A stretch of DNA of 64,000 bases from Nissolia schottii (taxonomy: Eukaryota > Streptophyta > Magnoliopsida > Fabales > Fabaceae), in assembly GCA_003254905.1 (NCBI GenBank), contig QANU01019017.1, positions 72,894 through 136,893 of the forward strand. The letters run 5' to 3'. This document shows, piece by piece, positions 23,144 through 35,043 of this stretch. The stretch's first letter is position 1; every line of letters starts with the position of its first letter. Made by a program: the position numbers and the translations under genes. The notes beneath the pieces are model-generated. The model saw nothing but the letters and a program-made list of their open reading frames with translations, ran no database searches and was not told where the DNA came from.

Positions 23144-23186
23144 GGAAGCGCTCTTTTAACGTCATTAGCTTGACGCCTGTTTCTTT

Positions 23187-26100
23187 CTAGCTTGGTTCAT
23201 CGAGGTAGAGCACCTCTGTAGCTTGTTTTGTCTCTTCTCCTAAATAAGGTTTTAATCTTTGACCGTTCACCAACCAAGTTGTTTTCTTATCTTTGTCCCA
23301 TAATTCCACAGCTCCATAAGGTTTTACTTCCTTGATCTCAAAGGGGCCTGACCATCTTGTTCTCAATTTTCCAGGGAACAGCCTTAACCTGGAATTGAAT
23401 AAAAGTACCTGTTGGCCTGGATGGAAGTTCCTTATTCTGACTTTGCCGTCATGATATTTCTTCACTTTTTCCCTGTAGAGCTTGTTGGAATTGTATGCTT
23501 GCAATCTTAGCTCTTCCAGATGATGTAACTGAGTTTTTCTTTTTGTACCTGCACAATTCAAATCAAAGTTTAAAAATTTCAAGGCCCAGTATGCTTTATG
23601 TTCAAGTTCTACTGGCAAATGGCATGATTTTCCATAAACTAGTTGAAATGGGGTCAATCCTATTGGGGCTTTATAGGCAGTTCTATATGCCCAAATAGCA
23701 TCATCCAACTTCTGTGACCAGTCTTTTCGAGAGCTTGAAATTGTTTTCTCCAAAATTCTTTTAATTTCTCGATTTGAAACTTCTGCCTGGCTATTGGTTT
23801 GTGGATGATAGGGTGAAGCCACCTTATGCTTTACTCCATAATGTTCCAATGCTTTGTCCAGTTGATTATTCACAAAGTGAGATCCGCCATCACTAATTAT
23901 TACTCGAGGAGCACCAAAGCGATTGAATATATTCTTTTTCAAGAATTTAACCACTGTTTTCCCGTCACCTTTGGGAGTGGCTACTGCTTCTACCCACTTG
24001 GACACATATTCCACAGCTACCAAGATATACTGGTTACCAAATGATGGTGGAAATGGTCCCATGAAATCCATACCCCAGCAGTCAAAAATTTCAACTTCTA
24101 TTATATTTTGAAGTGGCATTTCATTTCTTTTTCCAATTCCTCCTGTCCTTTGGCATGCATCACAATTCTTCACATGTATATGAGCATCTTTGAACAAGGT
24201 GGGCCAGTAAAAACCAGATTGGAGGACTTTAGCAGCCGTTCTCTCCCCATTATAATGCCCACCATATGGAGAATTGTGACAATGCCATAAAATGCTACTT
24301 GCTTCCTCATTGGCAACACATCTGCGTAGCAATCCATCAGCTCCAATCTTAAATAAGTATGGGTCATCCCATACATAATATGTAGCATCTCGGAGGAACT
24401 TCTTCTTCTGATGGTAGGTTAAGTCTTCTGGTAGTGCACCTACAGCCTTAAAATTGGCCATATCGGCAAACCATGGTCTTGATTTAATGAGAAAAAGTTT
24501 CTCATCTGGAAATTCTTCTGCGATCTCGTCCTCTTTGATGGTTACCTCTGGATTACTTAACCTGGATAAATGATCTGCAATCACATTTTCTCTTCCGCTC
24601 TTGTCTTTGATCTCTAGATTGAATTCCTGCAAAAGAAGTATCCATCGAATCAGTCGAGGTTTACTATCGGGTTTTGTTAGAAGGTACTTGATAGCAGCAT
24701 GATTTGTGTATATCACTACTTTAGAGCCTATCAAGTAACTTCTAAATTTTTCCAGAGCATACACTATAGCTAGTAATTCTTTCTCTGTTGTGGCATAATT
24801 AATTTGCGCCTCATTTAGAACTCTACTAGCATAGTGTATTGCATGGAATATTTTGTCTATTCGTTGACCCAAAACTGTTCCTACTGCATAATCACTAGCA
24901 TCACACATTAGTTCAAAATCAAGATTCCAATCAGGAACTATGATTATGGGAGCAGAGGTCAAACTAGATTTTAATTTCTCAAAAGCAATTAAATAGTCAT
25001 TATCAAAATTGAAAGGAGTGTCCTTATTCAAGAGGTTGGTGAGTGGCTTGGCAATTTTGGAGAAGTCCTTGATGAACCTCCTGTAAAATCCTGCATGCCC
25101 AAGGAAACTTCTGATTCCCTTTACATTAGTTGGAGGTGGCAGTTTTTCAATGACCTCAAGCTTTGCCTTGTCCACTTCAATCCCTTTCTTTGAAATTTTG
25201 TGGCCCAGTACAATACCTTCTGTTACCATGAAATGACATTTTTCCCAGTTTAGGACCAGATTGGTTTCAACACACCGTTTTAGTACGGTGTTGAGATTTG
25301 TCAAGCAATCCTCAAATGAGGTCCCAAACACGGAAAATTCATCCATGAAGACTTCCATGATTTTTTCCACCACGTCCGTAAATATTGCGAACATGCATCT
25401 TTGAAATGTAGCAGGAGCATTACATAACCCAAAAGGCATTTTTCTGTAGGCAAAAATACCGAATGGGCATGTGAAAGCTGTCTTTTCTTGATCTTTTGGG
25501 TCCACCGTTATCTAATTATAGCCAGAATATCCATCTAAAAAGCAATAGTATGCTTGGCCTGATAATCTTTCCAGCATTTGATCCATGAATGGTAGTGGAA
25601 AATGATCTTTCCTGGTAGCTTTATTAAGTTTCCTGTAATCTATGCACATTCTCCAACTAGTAATAGTCCTAGTTGGATTAGTTCATCATTATCATTTTTA
25701 ATTACAGTTATACCTCCTTTTTTGGGAACTACCTGGACGGGGCTAACCCATTCACTGTCATAGATAGGATAAATGATCCCAGCATCCAACACCTTGACTA
25801 TTTCTTTTCTGACCACTTCCTTCATAGCTGGATTTAGTCTTCTTTGAGGTTGCGCTACCAGTTTGAAATCTTTCTCCATCAATATTTTGTGCATGCAATA
25901 TGATGGACTAATTCCTTTGAGATCTGCTATTGTCCAACCGATAGCGTCCTGGTTTTCTTCTAAAATTCTGATCAATTTTTCTTCCTCCTTTGGTAACAAA
26001 GAATTGCTGATAATAACTGGTTTGTTCCTGTCTTCCTGCAAAAACACATATTTCAAATTAGAAGGTAAAGGTTTGAGTTCAAGATTCCTACCTTCTTCCT

Positions 26101-26242
26101 TTGATTCGGTTTTTCTTGCAATCTCCTCTCGTACTTCTTGTTCTTGAGGTACGGTAGATGTTGCTTCCAAGCTCATCAGAAAAGCTTCTATTTCGGCCTC
26201 CTCTTCCTCAGTGAATTGGGATTGACTATTTATCAGTGCCAT
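23187..26242 (-). pseudogene. Athila-1 pol: reverse transcriptase, RNase H, integrase
   Basis: Minus strand. Reverse transcriptase spans about 26100-25000 ([31 protein letters not shown]), RNase H about 24930-24575 ([19 protein letters not shown]), the integrase zinc finger about 24290-24155 ([11 protein letters not shown] and KNCDACQ) and the integrase core and C-terminus about 24080-23190 ([21 protein letters not shown]). There is no chromodomain, consistent with Athila rather than a chromovirus. Broken. Confidence 0.9.
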
Positions 26243-26362
26243 TTCCAGAGGATCTACTTCTTGAGGTTTTTCTTCAACTTTTGTTATAGCTTATTCGAGC
26301 AAATCTATCTGAAAGCACTGACCTTTGTCCTTTGGATGTTGTAGGGCCTCGAAGATGTCAAA

Positions 26363-26998
26363 TTACACTTTGTCATCATGGACTTTGATCTTGAGCTTCC
26401 CTTCATCCATATCAATGCCCATCTTTGCCGTTCTCATGAATGGCCTTCCTAGAATAAGCGGAACTTCCGTGTCTTCAGAAATGTCTATCACTACAAAATC
26501 AGCAGGGATTAGAAATTTATCCACTTTAACTAAAACATCTTCAGCTACTCCTTGTGGATACTTGATTGATCTATCTGCTAACTGGAGTGACATTCTAGTA
26601 GGCTTTAGCTCCATGTCACCCACTCTTTTCATCATCGAGAGTGGCATCAAACTAACACTAGCTCCTAAATCAATTAGAGCCTTTCCTACAGAAACATTTC
26701 CAATAACAACACGAATTGTAACGCTCCCAGGATCTGTTAATTTGTGTGGGATAAAGTTTTGGATGATTGCACTACAATTTTCTCCCAAATGTACAACCTC
26801 CTCTTCTTGATACTTTCTTTTTTTAGTCAACAACTCCTTCATAAACTTGGCATAGGTAGGCATTTGCTCTAGTGCTTCGGAGAATAGAATGTTGATTTGT
26901 AATCTTTTAAAAATATCCATAAACCTGGCAAATTGCTTTTCCTTATCAAGTTTAGATGGAGTTTTTGGATAAGGAAGTGGTTTTTCTTTGATTATCAT
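26363..26998 (-). pseudogene. Athila-1 aspartic protease region
   Basis: Minus-strand open stretch of 211 codons. It contains the pepsin-like half-site region GKALIDLGASVSLMPLS near its middle and the second protease motif VPLILGRPFMRTAKMGIDM near the end. It follows gag and precedes reverse transcriptase, as in Gypsy elements. Confidence 0.8.
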
Positions 26999-28614
26999 CT
27001 TTCTTTTTCGACTTCCTTCTCCTCCTTCTTTTTCTTTTCATTTTTCTCTTTTTCTTTTTCTATATTTACATTTTTATTTTTCTCCTCCTCATTTCTTTCT
27101 TCTCTTCTCTTTTTCTCTTTTTCTTTTTCATATTTTTCTACTAAACCCTCCTCATCCCCAACTTCAGAGATTTGAGGTTCTTGCAATTTTCTGCTACGAG
27201 TCATGACCGCCTTGCATGACTCCTTTGGGTTGGGCTCAGTGTTGGCGAAAAATGTCCCCTTTTTGATTTCCGCCATGTCCTTAGCCAGCTGGCCTACCTG
27301 GATCTCCAAGTTTTTGATTGAAGCATCAGTGTTCCTTTGGTTGGTCATGGACATCTGCATAAATTGCGTGAAAGTTTTCTCCAGCTTAGAGTTATTTTGT
27401 TGTTGATGGGTAGGAACCTGGTGTGGGGGTTGGAATTGTTGGTTTTGGTAGGGAAGTGGCGCTCTATTAGACGGGCCTGCTTCTTGTCTCCAAGGTTGAT
27501 ATGTTTGATTTTGATTCCTTGGAAATTGCTGGTACGGCCTTTGTTGATTGTTGAGGAACTGCGCTTCCTCTTCCCTGCACTCACAATAACTAGTGGGGTG
27601 ATCACCAAAACAAAATTCACATTGCATTACCTGGTGTCTTCTAGATGCCTGGCCTTCTTTTAACTGTTTTGGCAACTCGTTCAGTGCTTTCTTCATTTCG
27701 TCCAGTTGTTGTTGTAGTTGCCTGTTTTGAGCTAGGATGGCATCGTTTGTGCCCAGTTCCAACATACCTCCTCTCCTTGCGGGACCTCTACTATACTGCC
27801 CTTGTTGATCTGTTAAAGCCATGGATTCTATAATAGTTATGGCCTCCTCTAGTGTTTTGGACATTATTTGTCCACCTGCGGCGGCATCCAGCATAAGCTT
27901 ATGCTGTTGTTGCAAGCCATTTCTAAAAATATGAATTTGCGTTCTTGCATCAAATCCATGGTTTGGGCATCTTCTCAGCATTGATTTGTATCGCTCCCAT
28001 GCTTCGCACAGACTTTCATTTGGTGCCTGTACAAAAGTAGCAATAGCGGTCTTTAAATCCATAAATTTTGACTGAGAAAAATACCTGGAACAGAATCTTT
28101 CTTCTAACTGGTCCCAATTGGAAAGAACAGTTTGAAGTTGATCTAGCAGCCATTCTTTTGCCTTTCCTATTAAAGTTAATGGAAATAGCCTAAGAAAAAT
28201 AGCTTCTTCATCGGCTTCCGACATAGCAGCAGTTCCGCATAGTTCGTAGAATTTTGTGAGATGCGCATATGGGTCCTCATGGTCTAATCCTGCAAAAGGG
28301 TTAGCGTGCATTAATTGGACCAAACCTGGTTGTAACTGAGGCATACGTTGTGTCCCCGTTGTTCGTCCCATGCGAATGATGTTCCTTGGAATGAAATTGA
28401 CAAAGCCTTGGCTATGTGCAGTTCCAGCAGTTCCTCCTCCGGCTTCTGACATCTTTTCTAAATCTGAAGAAGAAGATGAAGATGAACAATGTTCTTGTTC
28501 TTCCACCGTCTTTACTAGATCTTGAGCTTTCCTTGCTTCGCGTCGATTTCTCCTGATTGTCCTTTCTATTTCTGGATCAAATAAAAGTTGACCTGCAAGA
28601 GTTTTCTTTCGCAT
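26995..28614 (-). CDS. gag: Athila-1 gag (539 aa)
   Basis: A single open frame of 539 codons on the minus strand. It starts MRKKTLAGQLLFDPEIERT, has an acidic Ser/Asp run near residues 45-55, a central gag fold (WDQLEERFCSRYFSQSKFMD, about residues 165-190), a Gln-rich segment and a zinc-knuckle-like CEFCFGDHPTSYC near residue 335. The C-terminus is Lys/Glu-rich and strongly charged. Gag packages the element's RNA in cytoplasmic virus-like particles. The start is the first Met after the primer site and leader. The family is certain; the exact C-terminal limit is less so. Confidence 0.85.
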   Translation of the reverse strand: MRKKTLAGQLLFDPEIERTIRRNRREARKAQDLVKTVEEQEHCSSSSSSSDLEKMSEAGGGTAGTAHSQGFVNFIPRNIIRMGRTTGTQRMPQLQPGLVQLMHANPFAGLDHEDPYAHLTKFYELCGTAAMSEADEEAIFLRLFPLTLIGKAKEWLLDQLQTVLSNWDQLEERFCSRYFSQSKFMDLKTAIATFVQAPNESLCEAWERYKSMLRRCPNHGFDARTQIHIFRNGLQQQHKLMLDAAAGGQIMSKTLEEAITIIESMALTDQQGQYSRGPARRGGMLELGTNDAILAQNRQLQQQLDEMKKALNELPKQLKEGQASRRHQVMQCEFCFGDHPTSYCECREEEAQFLNNQQRPYQQFPRNQNQTYQPWRQEAGPSNRAPLPYQNQQFQPPHQVPTHQQQNNSKLEKTFTQFMQMSMTNQRNTDASIKNLEIQVGQLAKDMAEIKKGTFFANTEPNPKESCKAVMTRSRKLQEPQISEVGDEEGLVEKYEKEKEKKRREERNEEEKNKNVNIEKEKEKNEKKKKEEKEVEKER

Positions 28615-28734
28615 ACAATGATAGCAAAGTCTTGCAAAGGGGTTAGAACAATAAAAATCTTAAGAAAATAGTTAGTTACAATATTCACAAAAGCTTAAAA
28701 ATAGTCAATCAAAGTGGTGTTTTAATTGGCACAA

Positions 28735-28752
28735 TCCCCGGCAACGGCGCCA
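28735..28752 (-). promoter_or_regulatory. Primer binding site, tRNA-Asp type
   Basis: The minus strand reads TGGCGCCGTTGCCGGGGA four bases inside the 5' LTR. This complements the 3' end of plant tRNA-Asp, the primer typical of Athila elements. Confidence 0.88.
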
Positions 28753-28756
28753 AAAT

Positions 28757-30275
28757 TGATGAAAGCTTTTACCGTAATGGGTTTGTACTCTCGTTAATTT
28801 AAAATATCCTTCTTAAAGCTTTCAGATCCTCAAGGGATCCAATTGCAGTAAAGTTGGGTGTTATCGTATCCACAGAGATTGTGATTAAAACAATAGTCTT
28901 TGATTGATACTACGTTAAGCTTATAAAGAGTGATTGGTTTGTTTGAGTAAATTAAATAAAGAAACGATAAAATAAAATATAAAACGATTAATAAACTTAA
29001 GTTTAGGCAAGTAGAGAAATATGTTGGGATTTGAATTGCAATATTACTTTCAATGTAACCAATAATTCATGATCTATGAGTTCATTCGATTTTTCCGCCA
29101 CCAGTTCTTAACTTAATCATCTCGTTTGAGCATGTTAAGATCACAAGTTCCTTTATTAAATTGTCAGTTTCCTTGCACAAATTTAACAAAGTTCCCTTGA
29201 CGTAATACAGGTGTTAAAGCGATTAGTTCTTCGTTTCCAATTAAGGCGATTAAGAACTAAATGAATTGATCTAGGTCAGATTAAATGATGTTAACTTACA
29301 TCCACAACATTTAAACGTTGAATCAAACTTAAAGTATAGTAAGATTGAACTTAACTTGACTTGTAGTTTATTTAGGATAGCTTTCACTTAAACAAATAAA
29401 CCTCAAGTTAAGAATCAAAGCACTAAACATAAGTTAGCGTTAGGTGTAAGATCAATCATAAAAATCATAGAACATCATAGAGTCATAATCATGAATTAAG
29501 ACGGATACATAAAAGCAATAATACGCATCAAATCCTAACAAAGAAGAAGTTAGCTATCCATTGTCATGGATAGATTACAACTTACAAGGGTTTAGGGCAA
29601 TGGTTGGTTGAGAAGAGAGGTGAAATGCCTCCACACGTTCACCACGGTTCACAACCGTTTGATAATCCGGCAGTACTTCCGTTGAGGAAAGCTTCTAAAC
29701 CCTAATTTCCTACCTAACCCTAGCTTAGGAAAGTATGGAAAATGAATGAAATGATGAAGGATAAAGGAGGGAATGAGTGATGCCATAATGCCTCGGCCTC
29801 CCCCCTATTTATAGGGAAAATTTGGGAGGACCGCTCAGCGGTTGAGCACCGCCGCTGAGCGGTTTGGTCAAAAATGATGGCTTACGCGGCTTCAATTAAT
29901 GGTGTTTTGGCTTGCAGGGCGGCGCCGAGATTCGTGGTGGCTCCAGCCTGGCGCAATAAATGCTGGCGGTGGACCCTTTCTAGAAGCTTTGACCGCTGAG
30001 CGGTAAGCTTTATCCGCTGAGCGAACCAGCCTTCAGCGCTGAGCGCTTGTGTGTTATCCGCTGAGCGAGGTTGCTGTTCCATCATCATTTTTGTTTCCTT
30101 TCTTTTGATGCCCTTTTTCTTCCATTCTTTTAGGGATTAGCCTTCACTATTATTCTTGTATCCATCTTCCATAATATGTAATAAAACCTACAAAACATAA
30201 GACTTTATTTAGGTAATTTGTTTAAAACATAAACGGATAAGTGCCCTTTTGATTAATAAGAATTACGAATTTAGG
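28757..30275 (-). repeat. Athila-1 5' LTR
   Basis: Starts TGATGAAAGC on the plus strand and matches 19993-21643. It holds a TATA-like CTATAAATAG on the minus strand (29805-29814) and a CCGCTCAGCGG/GCTGAGCGG cluster (29829-30066) immediately upstream of it. The outer edge abuts the composite LTR copy at about 30276. Confidence 0.88.
29805..29814 (-). promoter_or_regulatory. Athila LTR TATA element
   Basis: The minus strand reads CTATAAATAG followed by GGGGGAGGCCGAGGCAT. The second Athila LTR has the same arrangement at 42361-42370. Confidence 0.7.
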
Positions 30276-31008
30276 TCCGAGTGCGGCTGCATAATCCAAT
30301 TTAGGTTTCACTTAGGGAAGTATGAAAGGTGGGGCTCTAGAGGACAAAGGAAAGTGTATTGAGCTTGAGAAGGAAGAGGTGTTAAGTGTACGAGGGAAGA
30401 GAAGAGAATATGGAATCAGGAACGATCGAGGTTAGAATGGTGACCTTAAGATATTAAGGAGAAAAGGGAGAATCTAAAAGAAATAGAAGGAGGGTGGAAT
30501 ACCAGAGAGCGTAGAGATAAGAAAGGATGCCCAGAAACGTTGGCAACGCCGGAGACGTCAGGAAAGTGGAAGCCTGATTCCTGAGTGTAACATCCCGAAT
30601 TTTCCCTTATGGAAATTTCACTTAAATCCTAATTTCGCTTAATTAAAAGCACCTCAGAGGCGATTATTTGGACTGGAAAAATTATTTAGAAAATTAATTA
30701 CTTCCAAATGCCAGTCCAATGATGGTTTCTCGACCTCGCGGAGTGTCGCAAGGTCCGTGCTAAATTTTGCCGAAAACAGGAATTCTGGTAAGTGCCTAAA
30801 CTGTCTGTGAAAATTACTCCCAGGTAATTTATTCACGAATACCTTAACCTGACATACTCATATGATCAGGAAAAATTCGTAGATCGCGGATATATATTTA
30901 GGATATTTTTCGGAGAACCGTGAGTGCGCCCGAAGTGGTTAAAAGCGACTGAAATGGAATAAGAGCTAGGATATTTATAATAAACTAATAATAAATTAAT
31001 ATAATTTA

Positions 31009-31011
<3 letters not shown>

Positions 31012-31042
<31 letters not shown>
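31012..31042. repeat. (TA)n microsatellite
   Basis: About 15 TA units in LTR A, located where the other LTRs have their TATA-like site, about 250 bases upstream of the donor-like site. Confidence 0.9.
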
Positions 31043-31043
<1 letters not shown>

Positions 31044-31979
31044 CAAGCAGGGGGCCACGGCTGTCAAGGGCCCCCTGGTGAAAGAAAAAGAAAAACAAAG
31101 AAAGAATGAGAGAAGAGAAGAAAAGAGAGAAGAGGAAACTGCTTCCTTCAGTTTTCCCCATTTCTATTACCGTTCGTGCACATCGCGGAAGCGCTACCGG
31201 ACTTCGGAAAAACTCCCGGAGCACGCCATGGTGAAGAGGAAAATCGGCACAACAAAGCTACCGGAGCAGAATCGCCGTTGGATGTGGGTAACCCTAAGCC
31301 CACTGTCTATGTGGTTTAGTTTTTAACTGTATATGTGCCTATCTGTATATTTGACTGTATAACTGTTAAGTAGTATTTTGGGGGGATATTGTGTAAAAAG
31401 GGTTTTGTGAACGGTAGAAAAATGAAACGCGTAACTGTACTACTTGGAACCCTAGGAACAGTGAAAGTTTACGATCTGGAGTCTCGGAAGGCGATTTTTG
31501 TAGTCTGCATTCGAATCCTTAAGGAATTCAATCGAATGAAAGCCCAAGCTGAGCTTTCCTTCGAATGAATTCCACTGCAGTCGAATGTAGGCGAGTTTTA
31601 GGGATTTCAATCGAATGAATTCCCTCGTATTCGAATGAAGCGATGTCGAGGGATTTCAGTCGAATGAAAACCTATTCCAATCGAATGAAAGAACTTCGAG
31701 GGATTTCATTCGAATGCCACAGCAAGTATTCGAATGAAACCTGGCAGAGTTGGGAGTTTAATGGTTTCAAGGGATCCAATGACTATGGTTAAGCTATTAT
31801 TATATATTGAAGCATGCATCATGAGGATGGGATGCCATTTAAGAGTTAGGGCAGCCCTAGAACACTAGAGGTCAATGACTTAATGTAAAAAGAGCATAAT
31901 GGAACTTAGGGAAATACGTATGTAGTTATATGCTAGGAAGCCCAGCTCTTGGCAATGTCTACTTGACACGCCCCTCGCC

Positions 31980-32175
31980 AGTCCCAAAAGGGTGGATTGG
32001 CCAATGTGTTACCTTGCCAAATCCCAAAAGGGTGGATTTGGTTAACGAAGTAATCCCAAAAGGGTGGATTAGTTCGCAGAGGTTAAAGACACAAGGAAGG
32101 AAAATGTGTTACCTTGCCAAGTCCCAAAAGGGTGGAGTTGGTTAACGGATTAATCCCAAAAGGGTGGATTGATTC
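31980..32175 (+). repeat. CCCAAAAGGGTGGATT repeats
   Basis: About six copies of CCCAAAAGGGTGGA(T)T(T/G)GG spaced irregularly. They occupy the same slot in LTR A that other families fill with unrelated short repeats. Confidence 0.75.
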
Positions 32176-34491
32176 GCAGAGGTTAATGGCACAAAGAAAG
32201 TAAAGTAAAGTTAAAGTAAAGATTGCTCATCGAAGCAAAAAGAGAAGTGAAGGAAGGATGACGTCATACCTAAAAGAATAAAGAAAGGAGAAGAAGGACG
32301 CTAACCCGGGTGAGCCGGTATGCGTAAGAGATCCCCAAGTCCCCCAAGCATGTAGTATAAAGGATATGTAGCGTGAAGCATAAAAAGTATGTATGTGTAT
32401 GAATGTGATGATTGAACAGCATATGTATGTCAGTATGCATGTGATAAAGTATATATGCATAGTCATGGATGTTTATGTATGATGTAAGTCAAGGGAACGA
32501 CCCGAGACTGATAGCTTAATTATAATTGAATTGTAGGACTTACAAGCACGCAGACTTAGTAAGAAAGACTAGTTCCCCTATCACCTAGATAATCTTAGAT
32601 AAAGCCGTTCAGGACTTTAGGCCAGATAATAACCAGTAGGATGCTAGTATGCTTGTTTTCACTTAGAAACACCTGAGCGGCCTGGAGGATATTCGAGTAA
32701 ATGAATCATAGGTAGCCACAGGGACCCACTGAGGACCTAGAGTTCTCACCCCCACTCGATTATGGATCCAGGTGGACATAGCAAAGAGCTCGACCCAAGA
32801 GACACATGATGGGCGACAGAAAGCTGTAGATTGGAGCTGGAGCAAACTGACTATGATCGCCCTAAAGTGACACATGTTTTGCATTATGTTCTATGACTTT
32901 TATACCTTTGTGTACATATTTATTATTAAGGAAAATGTGTATCTGTATTTTGGGACCTTTGTTGTAAATATATATATACAATTGATTTTCATATTTCACT
33001 CTGATCTCTACCTAACATATGGTAGATACTAGCGATTGTTGTTATATGTTTCTTTATCACACATTGCTCCTAATTTATAACTTGATAAGCACGCGAACAA
33101 TTTTCAAATTGGTCCCTATTTCTGTGTAAGAATTATTTGCAAAGGTAAAAGTAAGGGCTATAAGTAACCCTACACAACGAACAACAACCCTGTGAGCATT
33201 GCTTATTACCATGGAAGTGGGCAGTTAGCAGGGGTGTTGCACTGAGGACATGAGTGTCTGTAGAAATTATTTTGTTTAGTTTCTCAAAATTCTGCTGACA
33301 CTCAAATGATTCCCTTTGATGTAACATCCCGATTTTTCCTTAGAGAAATAATTGTAAACATAAATATCAAATTAATTCTTAATCAGGATTAGAGAATAAA
33401 GATGGGAAATTATTAGGTAGACTACCCCTAGGAAATAAAACGTGTGGCGGCAAGAAGTTCGGCAAACAACCGAACAATCGTTGTTTGCCGACGAAATTTT
33501 CTGGCGCGCAAAAGGTGTCCGTGAAAATAATTCCCGGAGAAAAAATTCACAAACACCTTTAAATATTAATACCCTTAGTAGGGGGAATTAGAGGATCGCG
33601 ACGGTGTAAACTGAATATTTTTCGGACGACCGTGCGCGATGCACCGAGACTGCGAGTGATAAAACACGAGCGAACCGGAACCGGGAGAAAATGAGATTTT
33701 TGGCAGCTGAACTAGGTGAGGGGGCTGCGTGGTTTGATTGGGGTTGTTGTCCAATCCCTTAAATCATGCTTCCAAAACTCACATCACCTTACCTTTCTTA
33801 CACATAGCCATACCTACACCCATACCTTCTACTATTCATCACATTTTATTAAATCCTAAAATTCAACTAATTTCCCTCACCATTCAGCCACCCCAAAACC
33901 GAGTCCCCTCCCCCAAATTTCCAAGAGAAATTTCATCTTCCACATTCTCCATAAACACACACCAAGCCAAGCTTCAAGAACACCACTTAGCCTTCAAGAA
34001 GTCAAGCATTCTTGCCACCCTCTTCCACCTCCCAAGAACCGAAGCACAGCCCCCAAAGTCTCCTCATCTTGGTTTCGTTTTCTTCCTTCCAAAATCAAGA
34101 GGAACAACCTCTTCACCCTCCAGTTCGAAGTTCTTCATCTTGGAGAAAGGTGACCCCAAGCGTTGGAAACATCAAGCTAGTGGGAGACTTCACTCCAATC
34201 TTCCCTCACCACCACCAGGTTTTTCTACAAGTGGGTAAACTTGGTTTGGCCACCCCTTGGTGGCTTATGTTTGCTTGTATGTGTTTATGTGCTTGTATGC
34301 CTTGTGATAAATTATGTTAGAAATGTTATGCTAGGACTTAGGAGATGATTCTGAAGGGTCCTGTAACCTAGACTAGATAGGAATATGAGTGTTGGAATAT
34401 GTAGTGTTTGAACTTGGGATGAATGTGAGAAAATGAGAGAAAATAAGCAAAGAAGTAAGCGCCGAGTGGGTTCCGCGGAGGATCCCTGGAG

Positions 34492-35043
34492 TCTGTAGAG
34501 AGCTGTTGAGCGGCGCCTGGACTGGTGCTGAGTAGTTCTGCGGAAAGTAATTGAGAGGAGTCTGTAGATAGTTGTTGAGCGGTGCCTGGATTGGTGCTGG
34601 GTAGTTCCGCGGAAAGTAATTGAGAGGAGTCTGTAGAGAGCTTTTGAGCGACGCCTGGACTGGTGCTGAGTAGTTCCGCAGAAAGTGATTGAGAAGAGTC
34701 TGTAGAGAGTTGTTGAGCGGCGCCTGGACTGGTGCTGGGTAGTTCCGCAGAAAGTAATTAAGAGGAGTCTGTAGAGAGCTTTTGAACGGCGCCTAGACTG
34801 GTGCTGAGTAGTTCCGCAGAAAGTGATTGAGAGGAGTCTGTAGAGAGTTGTTGAGTGGTGCCTGGACTGGTGCTGAGTAGTTCCGCAGAAAGTAATTGAG
34901 AGGAGTCTGTAGAGAGTTGTTGAGTGGCGCCTGGACTGGTGCTGAGTGGTTCCACAGAGAGTGACTGAGGGGAGTCTAGAGAAGTGTTGAGTGGCGCCTG
35001 GACTAGTGCTGAGTGGGTTCCGTGGAGGTTCCCTGGAGTTGCT
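34492..35043 (+). repeat. 69-base minisatellite, about 8 units
   Basis: Units start at about 34492, 34561, 34630, 34699, 34768, 34837, 34906 and 34975, exactly 69 bases apart. Because 69 is a multiple of three, a 293-codon frame with 23-residue repeats (GTTQHQSRRRSTTLYRL) stays open on the minus strand (34312-35193). I regard that frame as a by-product of the repeat. Confidence 0.92.

Larger units (their letters stand above)
21644..23186 (-). other. Athila-1 3' noncoding region with two polypurine tracts
   Basis: Between the end of pol and the 3' LTR. No envelope-like frame is recognisable. Conserved with 40091-41811 of the second Athila copy. It holds the terminal polypurine tract (21644-21656), a second identical tract (22248-22261) followed by a long purine-rich stretch on the minus strand (about 22100-22240), and a conserved inverted repeat at 23130-23143 just after pol. 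Confidence 0.75.
19993..30275 (-). mobile_element. Athila-type Gypsy retrotransposon with gag, pol and two LTRs
   Basis: Minus-strand element. The left LTR (3') is 19993-21643 and begins TGATGAAAGC on the plus strand; the right LTR (5') is 28757 to about 30275. The primer site matches tRNA-Asp (28735-28752) and the polypurine tract is at 21644-21656. Gag (26995-28614) and pol (23187-26998) lie between. Athila lineage is inferred from the tRNA-Asp primer, the TFQRCM and VFMD reverse-transcriptase motifs and the long 3' noncoding region. By eye the first 350 or so bases of the two LTRs differ at roughly 8%, so it is clearly older than element E. It is broken, with a handful of breaks, and lies in the protease region of the Tekay element on its left. 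Confidence 0.9.
30586..33241 (+). mobile_element. Solo LTR, Tekay-like family A, with target duplication
   Basis: 2656 bases from TGTAACATCCCGAATTTTCC to GGGGTGTTGCA. CTGAG precedes it (30581-30585) and follows it (33242-33246). Parts are a TA microsatellite (31012-31042), a donor-like GTGG^GTAACC (31288), TTCGAATGAA repeats (31505-31745), repeated CCCAAAAGGGTGGATT motifs (31980-32175), the conserved core block (32548-32684) and an acceptor-like CCAG^G (32771). Confidence 0.93.

Noticed and set aside
21644-23186. Envelope-like ORF after Athila pol
   Set aside because: Some Athila elements have one, but neither copy here (also 40091-41811) has a frame of suitable length or membrane segments.
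26933-27206. Plus-strand Phe/Ser-rich frames
   Set aside because: Antisense of the Lys/Glu-rich end of Athila gag.
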